The notes under the pieces are model-generated. The model did no database searches, was not told the DNA's origin, and worked only from the letters and a program-made list of their open reading frames with translations. From contig JNEU01000947.1 in NCBI GenBank assembly GCA_000697475.1, positions 310,001 to 374,000 on the forward strand: DNA of 64,000 nucleotides, in the 5' to 3' direction. The DNA is from Lichtheimia corymbifera B2541 (taxonomy: Eukaryota; Mucoromycota; Mucoromycetes; Mucorales; Lichtheimiaceae). The position numbers and the translations under genes were made by a program. Position 1 is the stretch's first letter. Every line of letters starts with the position of its first letter. Shown here piece after piece: positions 55,964-64,000 of this stretch.

Positions 55964-58299
55964 CTACAAGACATCATGATCATTTTCGTTTTGATCCCGT
56001 GGACCAATATAATTGTCACGTCCCCAGCCGCACCAAAACATCATGGTCGTCATGATAGCGCCAAGCAATGCGACCGCGCTATAATTAAATGTGCTTGCTG
56101 TAATCACAAAATGAGACATGCTGTTCTGTTGTCTTGGCAACGACAAGGCGTGCTTCTTACCTTCGATAGGCCATACAGTAGGCATCGTGAATATACATAC
56201 GGCGATCACTGACCATATAAAGGCGATCCAAGTTACAGGCCCTGACCATTTACCCAATGAAAAACGACCCCTTTCTTTCAAGTAAGGTTTGACGGCGATC
56301 CTACAACCGAGGAGGATTGCTGCATGATGACCCAGATTAGTGGTACACCAAAAAAATCGGTTTCATTCTTCTTCTTCAACAACAACAACAACAACTCACC
56401 ATAAGCCAAATGGGTTGTGATGGTGGTGGCACTGATGAGCATTTCAAAAACAAAGTCGGATAGAGGAAATGGCGTAATCACAAAACAGCACACCACAAAG
56501 GCTACAAAGTAGACGGCGTTGGCTGGTAGCTGATGTTGATTCACCTTTTGCAAAAACGAAGGCGCTGCATGGTCACGTGCAAGGGTATACACCATGCGAG
56601 ATGTTGTAGTAAGTGTGGCTGCGCCAGTGCAAAATTGGCAAAAGATCAAGAGTACCAAGAATCCCACTGTTCCGACTCTTCCGATGGCATTCTGCAAAAA
56701 AAAAAAAGGAGAGGGGGTTTGAGAATTTCATTGTTAAAGGAGGTGGGGGAAGAGGTCATTATCATGCATTTGTAACAGAGTTTATAAACATACCCAAAAC
56801 AGTTGCGCCACTGGCATATCCAGGGACGAATCCAAAATAGCGTCCACATCCTGTATGGATATAAGCAAGACAATCAAAAATGCCAACCCAATAGCCCAAC
56901 TCATCACAATGGACATGGCGATCGCCCTACAAAAGATCATTCATATTAACTTTTACCATGTATGCTGCTGGATGATGATGATGGTGCCTTACATGGGGGC
57001 AGACAAATCGGCATCCTTGGTTTCCTCATTTGCATAAGCAGCGCCTTCGGCACCTATACATTTGTAATAAGCTTTTGATGATAGGGATGACGCTTATCGC
57101 GAGAATAGAATATGGGGTTTGACATGTTACCGAACATGGAGTAGCTTGCACCAATCAAGCCAAGAACAAAAACATAGATAGGATTGTCAAACCCAGTTCT
57201 ATTTTCATAGTCCGTAAACACCCATTCGAACGATTGTCGTTTGTCCACACCCAAAGTGAGAGCAAGGATGACCACCAAAAGACCTCCGCATGACCAGAAC
57301 ACGTTCCACTGATTCAATGCCCCAAGCGACTTGAAATGAAATGCATTCAATATCCCGTGTATGCCTGTGATCACCATTGCTATGCACATGATTTGCAATT
57401 TAGTCACCGCATAGCCTATCGTGATCTCGAGCAATGAGCCAAATGAAAGTGCTGATAATGATATCACCTATCAGTATATATATATATATATATTCTCTCA
57501 CGGCACACTTTTGACCATTTACCAATAATGACATTATTTGCCCCGAGACTGATAATGCAAGCAAGGGTATACGTCCATCCGGTGGCAAATGCACTGCATA
57601 AAAGGTCATATTAGCTACGGTCAATCACACACCACAACCTTTTTCTTGGCTCACATGAAGGGTGCTTTGCTTGCATGGCGTGGATTCGAACGGAGCATCT
57701 CAAACACCCAGTAATAGACACCACCGCTTGTGGCGTACTGCATCGAACATCATCATCATCAGGGGTAAAAAATAAAGATATTGATTTATGCAAACACATA
57801 CCAGTGAACAAATCTCAGCCAGGGACAATGCAATGCATATCATGAACAATGACACCAGGTTCCATGCCAATACTACTGTTCGAGGACCCCCACGCTGTAA
57901 AACTTTTTTTCCCTCTGTGTGGTTAGATACAAGCGGAGATGATCCATTTACCCATGAAGGATGTCCTTACCGGTCTGAAATGTTGCAGATGTGTTTGATA
58001 ATATTCCAATGTTGGCAAATGCCAGGCCTGTAAGATTAATGCAAATTGGTTATTTGGCGTTCGTCGTGAGAACCCATCATCATCCAAGTGACATCCGAAT
58101 GATCATTACCGAATGTTGTAAAAAGAGACCATCTGCGTTGAAGTTCCTGAAAAGAACCCATCATCATGATGAACGTTGGCAAAAGTTGCTATTGTTGACT
58201 TTGTATGGTCATCTTTTGTAATACCTGCTTGTAACCAAGTCGGTTCAAAAGTTGTTCACTTTGCTCTACAGGATTATCGATTGATCCATATAGAGTCAT
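55964..58299 (-). CDS. Amino-acid/GABA permease of the APC superfamily
   Basis: Twelve exons: 58299-58225, 58146-58110, 58027-57971, 57902-57802, 57737-57655, 57593-57523, 57451-57131, 57053-56993, 56926-56794, 56691-56400, 56319-56161 and 56097-55964, giving 507 aa. About 12 membrane segments. Typical marks are the LGYKQELQRRWSLFTTFG start, SLAEICSLYATSGGVYYWVF in TM3, GAEGAAYANEETKDADLSAP before TM8 and LTTTSRMVYTLARDHAAPSF after TM8. These are the classical fungal GABA/choline permease (ACT) signatures. It carries amino acids or GABA/polyamines by proton symport at the plasma membrane; exact substrate unresolved. Exon 11 was placed by the phase and by the recovered FSLGKWSGPVTWIAFIW block. 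It converges on the 54548 gene with 144 bp between stops. Confidence 0.93.
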
Positions 58300-58581
58300 C
58301 TAATAGGTGGTATTATGAGATGGTTGGGTGGGGTGGAAATGTTAATAGATGGGTGTTCGATCAAAAGATATAATAAAAAAGAAGAAAGAGAAAGAGAGTT
58401 ATTTGACTGATTCATTTTGTCTCTGGGATATCTCTTTTATTCGGTGCCTTCCAAGACTGTGCAACGTCGGAGGAGGTATGAAGGGGGGTAAGAATGGGTA
58501 ATGCTGCGTGTTGTGGGTTGTGTTTGTGTGCGCGTGTATGTGTGTGTGTGTTGTTATTTATCAAAGGAAAAAAGATCCATT

Positions 58582-59468
58582 TTACTTTTGGCCCTTGCCC
58601 TTCTTGATAAGCCATTGTAATGTCACATCGATATTAACTTGATTTTTGGCCGAGATTGAATAGCACGACACCTCCCTGTTGGTGATGGATTTCAGGTGCC
58701 TATCGTGATCATTAACGGTTAGCTCCTGGATTCCAAAAACTGAAACACCCCGCCCATCATCGAATCTTTGATCGATCCCACCCACACACTCTCTCAATAT
58801 ACATACAAAGCATCAATAAGTTCCTCAGCGGTCAACGCGTTCTGTAGATCATTCTTGTTTCCAAGTACAAGCACAGGAATGTTGGCCAGTTGTGGTTTGT
58901 CTAACAAGTTCTTGAGCTCTGTATATGCTGCTTGGATCTTGTCATGGTCGGCTGCATCCACCACAAAGCTAGATAGAGATGGAAGACATAGATTGGTATT
59001 GATATCTCTCGTACTTTTCATCATGATCCATAACAGCTGACTTACACAATAGCATTGACTCCACGGCAGTAACGCTCCCACATGCTCCGGAATCGTGGCT
59101 GGCCACCAATATCCCAAAGTTTCATTGTCACGTTACCCTTGGTAACTTTGCGCATATTGAAGCCGACCGTTGGTATCGAATCTTCCATAAACTGACCCGA
59201 CTATAATGTGTATGATATGATATGGCAACCCATGAGTGAATCTATCCTTCAACAGACCCAAGCTTCTATACGAATCTTACCGCAATGACATTGACGAGAG
59301 TTGTTTTGCCGCTGTTTTGGAGACCTACCAAGGTTAACTCCATCTCGGTCTATAAGGACGAATGAGCGGAAATCCTTGATGGGTGTTATGCATAAATCAG
59401 CAAAGTGTTCGTACCTTGAAAAAAAGGCTCCGTAGCCAGTCGAGGATTGCTTGTATGAATGAAGCCAT
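58582..59468 (-). CDS. ARL8: Arf-like small GTPase ARL8
   Basis: Five exons: 59468-59415, 59349-59281, 59200-59046, 58968-58807 and 58699-58582, giving 185 aa, the family length. It carries [17 protein letters not shown] as the amphipathic N-terminus (acetylated, not myristoylated, in this family), the P-loop [11 protein letters not shown] (27-37), switch [12 protein letters not shown] (70-79), NKND and the C-terminal [20 protein letters not shown], all diagnostic of Arl8. It recruits lysosome/vacuole motility and tethering factors in animals; filamentous fungi keep Arl8 for vesicle movement. Interestingly the same window holds a candidate dynein adaptor, but nothing in the sequence links the two. 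Confidence 0.96.
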
Positions 59469-60477
59469 CTAGTTGAGATGCGAGCAGCAGTGGTGCCCAA
59501 TGAGAAAAACGGGATTAGGAGAGAGCAAGTGAATATGGAAAGAGAGAAAAGGACAAGAAAAAAAAGTCGACTCGTTTGCTGTGTGCTACAGAAAAACTTC
59601 CAGTCTCTCGCGCACTCGTCTCACACTCTCTCTGATGGTTTTCATGTGCAACGCAACGCACCAGCTTTCGAGGACCGACGTCACTGCATACACAGTTTTG
59701 TTTTGCCACAAGTACTACCACCACCGCTACTACATGTTGTATTCCATCCACCCACCCACGTCATTGTGGCATGCTTTTTATGCACCCGTGTCTTTTTATT
59801 TCTGATGAGTGGCACCTTCCTTCCCTCCCTCCCTTTATACCATTGTCATTCCTTATTATTGCTGCCATCTTCTCCTGAAACGATTTCCTCCTTCTCGTTG
59901 ATTTATGTACAACCTTGAAACCTATTTCAGTAGAGCTGTATCGTGTTGACAGATGCATATACACGCCTGCATAACAACTCGCACGTGCTGAAAATGTTTC
60001 AACTACTACACCGACAATGATTACTACAGCTGTTCTTAATGACATAACGTCATCCTTACATTAAGTCGCTCTTTCAACGTATCCTTGCAAAGGACAGAGA
60101 TTTCCAAGTGTTGGGTTTTGCTGGTGAATTCGGTCTCAGATAATGCATCATGTACATAGATACGCTTGGTCTCTGATTACTGGCATCACTGTATTGGGTC
60201 ATTGGCTTTTAGGCTACCGAGTAGTGTTAGACATCTTAATCCCTTCATGCACATTTCCTCTTTGGATGAGCACGATATCATTAAAGCGTTCGTGCAAATA
60301 AAAAAGGATCTCGTGGTCCATCCTATACTATCACATGATTGCTTGGTGCGTAAAACGAGAGATATGGTTTGCTTGTATTAAAAGTCTATTCATTACTATG
60401 ACACAATTGGAAATGTGATGGTATCTAAATTGTATGTGTGTTTGTGCATGTATATATGTAAGTGTGTGTAATGGCGC
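59469..60477. other. Intergenic stretch upstream of ARL8
   Basis: About 1 kb. The 59469-59900 part is CT/AG-rich with many short ORFs on both strands that I regard as leader or promoter sequence. No gene or RNA recognised. Confidence 0.5.
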
Positions 60478-62549
60478 CTATCCTACAATATCATCATCCA
60501 GGAGTAAATGCCCATCGAGATCTTGGCGTGCTCGCACCGTAAAGGAAAAATCGTGGATCTCATATGCATAATCCTGATCGGCTGTACTTTGTAGTCGGAC
60601 AAAACGATATCCAGTCTCGCTAATGCTGAACCTGCATTCGATCATTGTACCATCAGCAAAAGCATTGCAATCAATCTCTGATCCAAGGGGAACTTTCATC
60701 TGCAACAACCCACTTAGTATGCGTCATACATTTAATAACCTCGGTTATAAAGCTGCTTACCCAATGTTGCCCATCAAACGATATTTGGATATTCAATGTG
60801 TCCCGATACGATAATGGATGTCGTGCGAGAAAGCGAAACTTGAGCGGTATCCGCATTGGCATTAATAGATCGAGCCCAATATAATCCCCCGCAGTGATAT
60901 CTACCATTGCATATAAGCACTTGACCATCATTGATCCTATTCCTAATACCTACTCTTTTGAGCCTTCCAGGCAGTCGTATCATCATAATCCACGGCGTTT
61001 CCATAAGGGAATTGGGCATAGTGTCCACGTGAGTTGTAATAGCTCTCATGCATGTCCTCCCACTGGTTGAGGTTGATGCTGGGATTGTACTTGAATAAGC
61101 GTGGATCTGGAAGTGCAGGTACGTTTGTCAAGAATAGACATCGATCGTTGCGACATGGGGTTCTATAACATCAAACACATTAGCCCTACTGTTGATGATC
61201 CCTATTCACACACATATATTTTTACCTTGCATCCTGCTCATTCAATCCCGGGTATACTTGTTCGGTTGCAAATACATTGGTGCGGCGTAATAGGTGCTTG
61301 TATAACATTACTATACTGTTATGCTATAGGATGGCAACAAAATGCATTAGAGCACAAGGCAAAGCGATTGCATGTATCCTTTTCTCACCACATGGTTTCT
61401 TCCAGCAGTTGTCAAGTTTGGATTATTCTCGTTTTCAATCAGCCTTCCTTCACGGTCCTCTTCATCGTTGTATTCCGGAAATACTGCGGCGGTTCCTTCA
61501 AGCTGATACGGGACTTGATTCATGAAGGTAGTGAAATACATATCGGATTGCATAACGTCGATTGGATCCAGCTCCATCAAATCAATGAACCTGAGAACAT
61601 TGTCTCGTGATACGAAAGTGCCATAACCTTGATGTTGATGACATGTGTGCATGTGTACATCTACCATATTTTCCCATAAGATTCATATATCATATCCATA
61701 TCCAAATACCTTACCATCATTAAAAAAGCACCAACGCCAACGTGCCTGTGCATATGCGTCAACATCACGTGATTCGCTGTGGATCAAATGGGGATGTCGT
61801 AAAAAGTTGGCATATAAGCTGCGTAAATGTCTCGAACCAGGATGGTCTTGAAAGTAGCAATAAGGAGTAGTGACAATACTGCATCCAAGATATCGTGCTG
61901 CTTGATGCATGTTGCTATAGGAGTTGTGGATATCCACCTTATTGCAGGATGGCAAGTGGGCGTGGGTCAAGTTGACGATGGGATTGTTGTTCCATATCAA
62001 GATGCGATGCATGATAGGGTGGTCGCATAGATCCTTCAACAATGGTGCTAATTGTTTTTCTGCATCTTCTTTGACAGACCATTCATCCTGCGGTTCAAAT
62101 AAGAGCACAGCTGTCGTCAATCCAAGGCCATCATCAGGATACAGTCGATCAAGGAGTTGTACGTCTTGCTGCCAGGGTCCACCTAAACTGCCACTGGTAT
62201 GATCATAGCGCCAATCTTGGAATTTACGCCCACTGAAGAATCCAACGTGAACTAGCAAGTACATGCCGCCGAGAAAGATGGTCACTGACAATGCAAACAA
62301 TTCGATGGGCGTCGCTCGTTTGTAACGCTTCGCAAGACGTGCTTGCAAGTGCGAAAGACGACTCTCTTGCCATGCTCGTTGTAAGTACGGTGGTATTCGA
62401 TGCTGAAACGGATCAGAGCTAATGTTGATGTGGATGCCGCGTAGTGGAATGTCGCCAGGCCGTTGCATGGGGGTTGTGGAAGTTGAGGAAGCGTTGCCTA
62501 TAGCAGAGTTGGCACTAAAGTGATGCGACCTTTTCCTACACCGATCCAT
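60478..62549 (-). CDS. Type II membrane glycosyltransferase-like protein
   Basis: Six exons: 62549-61715, 61660-61389, 61323-61226, 61162-60954, 60900-60761 and 60699-60478, giving 591 aa. A basic cytosolic N-terminus precedes one membrane anchor at about 81-105 (PIELFALSVTIFLGGMYLLV), then a lumenal domain. The part after the anchor (LTTAVLLFEPQDEWSVKED, ILIWNNNPIVNLTH, ESRDVDAYAQARWRWCFFND, then YGTFVSRDNVLRFIDL and QSDMYFTTFMNQVPY) resembles GT64/exostosin-like glycosyltransferases of fungi, where a donor-binding acidic cluster and G-T-F-V-S/A-R block recur. The C-terminal third (CRNDRCLFLTNVPALPDP, GDYIGLDLLMPMRIPLKFRF, IQISFDGQHW) looks like a beta-sandwich add-on. Golgi location is inferred. 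Family assignment is moderate; donor and acceptor unknown. Confidence 0.7.
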
Positions 62550-63513
62550 TCGAAATTACTGCTCAATTACTTTGCCTAGTGTGACACCTTTACTTGTATT
62601 ATCAATTAAAGCTTGGCCTGTGCACGCTGCATATGCTGCTAATAGCACGGCTCCTTTCATCCATGCATCATATCAAATACACATCCTTTAACTAATAAAG
62701 TCGTTGTTACATTTATAAATCCCATATAGCAACGCTCAATGATTGGGCGTGCTGTGTTGGCAATTGCTCGGCACTACCACACTTATGTAAGAGAGGTGAT
62801 GTGATGCTGCCACGAATGGATATTTAGCACAAGGCTGCATAACATTGGGGTGTGTAATTGGTAGTAATGGTAGTAGATGAGAGGAGTTAATGATACTCGA
62901 TACCACGAGTTGTTTGTTCTAGAGAACAAGGAAATAAGGATTGTGGCTACTGACCTAAGATATAACCAATGATAGGTACCTGTGAATATCCATGGACACT
63001 GGGAGTGTATGTTTCTGTGTTCCCAAAAGGAGGAAAGAGTGATAAAGTATTTGTTAGGGAGCCACTACAATGAGCGTTAATGTGATCACTGATGTCCATT
63101 TTTAGAATATGCTTTATCCCGCCTAAGGTAGGACGCATAATGAAAGTAATTGAATGTCCATTCATAAATCAGGGAAATGACATAAACAAGGTGGTAACAT
63201 CCACCATACGTCGGCTATCTGCTCAAATTCCCCGAAATAAAGACGATGTTCGAGAACATTTGTGTGAGTGTGGGTTTCAGAAAGGAAAATCAATGATGAC
63301 AGCTTCACCGATAAACATAAACATATAGTACGCTGCTCCCGGCCACCACGGCCTCCGAATGGGTGTTTGTGAAATAACGGCTTCTATTGTCATACATACA
63401 CCTTGACAGATCTTCATTATTGGATATTGTTTACATACCTTCTTAAAAGGCAATCGTCGTTCAATTTATGCAGCAACCTGTCAACTACGCGTATGTGTGT
63501 AACTACCACATCC
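62550..63513. other. Intergenic stretch between the glycosyltransferase-like gene and the right-end repeat
   Basis: About 960 bp with no supported gene. No similarity to the repeat island is seen until about 63514. Confidence 0.5.
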
Positions 63514-64000
63514 CAGCTCTTCCACTCCCTCCTTCTTTGCCTCTTCCCCCTCCCATTCTCAACTGTTGCCCCATTCAACTACAACTACCACCTGCAATCG
63601 ATTGTCTTGCTTCAACCCATCATGTCAATCCTAACTCTGCCTTGATCCATTTGTCTTTGACTGAATGGCACCCTACGACAACACCCGCGTTTCTTGACAT
63701 GACACACGCTCTTGCACACTCCCCTGCCACAATCAAACGTAACAGCATTCATTGCAGCAGTTGCTATCAGCGACGTCTTTAACCCATTGTCTCAAACAGC
63801 GTTCACAACCTTGTCACTCTACTGCAACACACGCTCTTGCTCACTCCTCTACACCACCAACCATATGCTATTAGCAAGGTCTTACTCCATTGTCCCAAAC
63901 AGCGTTCTCTACTTGCAGCAACTTATATTACAGCTTTCCACATGGACAGCAGATAGCCATTGTATAGAATCAGCTTTATTTACGTGTAGCAGCCTGCTTC
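63514..64000 (+). repeat. Dispersed repeat family, copy 2, internally deleted and partly duplicated
   Basis: Homologous to 23526-23890 over most of its length, then joined at AGATAGCC... to a block equal to the end of the island ORF (AGCTTTATTTACGTGTAGCA, 63970-63989). The ~1.07 kb coding part present in copy 1 is absent. Within it, two ~100-bp segments (about 63700-63815 and 63828-63922) are tandem versions of each other, sharing ACACGCTCTTGC, AGCAAGGTCTTACTC- and CAAACAGCGTTC-type blocks. It runs off the window edge. Confidence 0.6.

Noticed and set aside
1..64000. tRNA and rRNA genes
   Set aside because: Scanned for TTCGA-type T-arm cores and cloverleaf-compatible flanks on both strands; the few TTCGAA hits lie in coding exons.

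Overview
The window reads as nuclear DNA of a filamentous fungus, most likely an early-diverging (Mucoromycota/Mucorales-type) lineage. Genes are densely packed on both strands and cut by many short GT-AG introns (mostly 45-100 bp). Coding sequence is rich in CAA/CAG (Gln), CAT (His) and Asn/Thr codon runs. The conserved genes are all eukaryotic (CCR4-NOT ubiquitin ligase, UBC7, NAA38, 60S stalk protein P2, ERG24, ARL8, PET117, mS41). Species assignment is inference; I saw no rRNA or tRNA gene and no CRISPR array. Every gene model was spliced by eye and checked for reading-frame continuity across each junction.

Layout. 1-15 kb: end of an unknown basic protein, a very long NOT4 homologue, a CorA/Alr-type Mg2+ transporter, mitochondrial ribosomal protein mS41, UBC7, PET117, a small Gln/His-rich hypothetical protein and a kelch-repeat protein. 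15.7-28.5 kb: three tandem paralogous 14-TM MFS transporters with the same 15-exon structure, including a 12-nt microexon. Between copies two and three lies a ~4 kb island with a fold-back repeat, a degenerate ~100-bp repeat array and a spliced ORF of unknown family. Its 5' flank and last codons recur at the right end of the window (63.5-64.0 kb), which suggests a dispersed element.

29.3-46.9 kb: a tail-anchored coiled-coil protein with a CC1-box-like motif (candidate dynein adaptor), the circularly permuted GTPase GNL1, a small unknown protein, an unresolved partial gene, a dienelactone hydrolase, an intronless Cys-rich protein, a three-repeat Myb protein ending in two C2H2 fingers, a haem-degrading-domain (UPF0303) protein, NAA38 and P2. 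47.3-62.5 kb: a vacuolar-type dipeptidyl aminopeptidase, ERG24, a low-complexity membrane protein, an amino-acid/GABA permease, ARL8 and a type II membrane glycosyltransferase-like protein.

Most genes are housekeeping and I see no metabolic gene cluster. The accessory parts are the MFS tandem array, its repeat island and the homologous right-end repeat. The items most worth a second look are the coiled-coil adaptor candidate, the repeat family with its host ORF, and unusual splicing: GC-AG introns, first coding exons of one codon, conserved 12-nt microexons and a stop-codon-spanning terminal intron.
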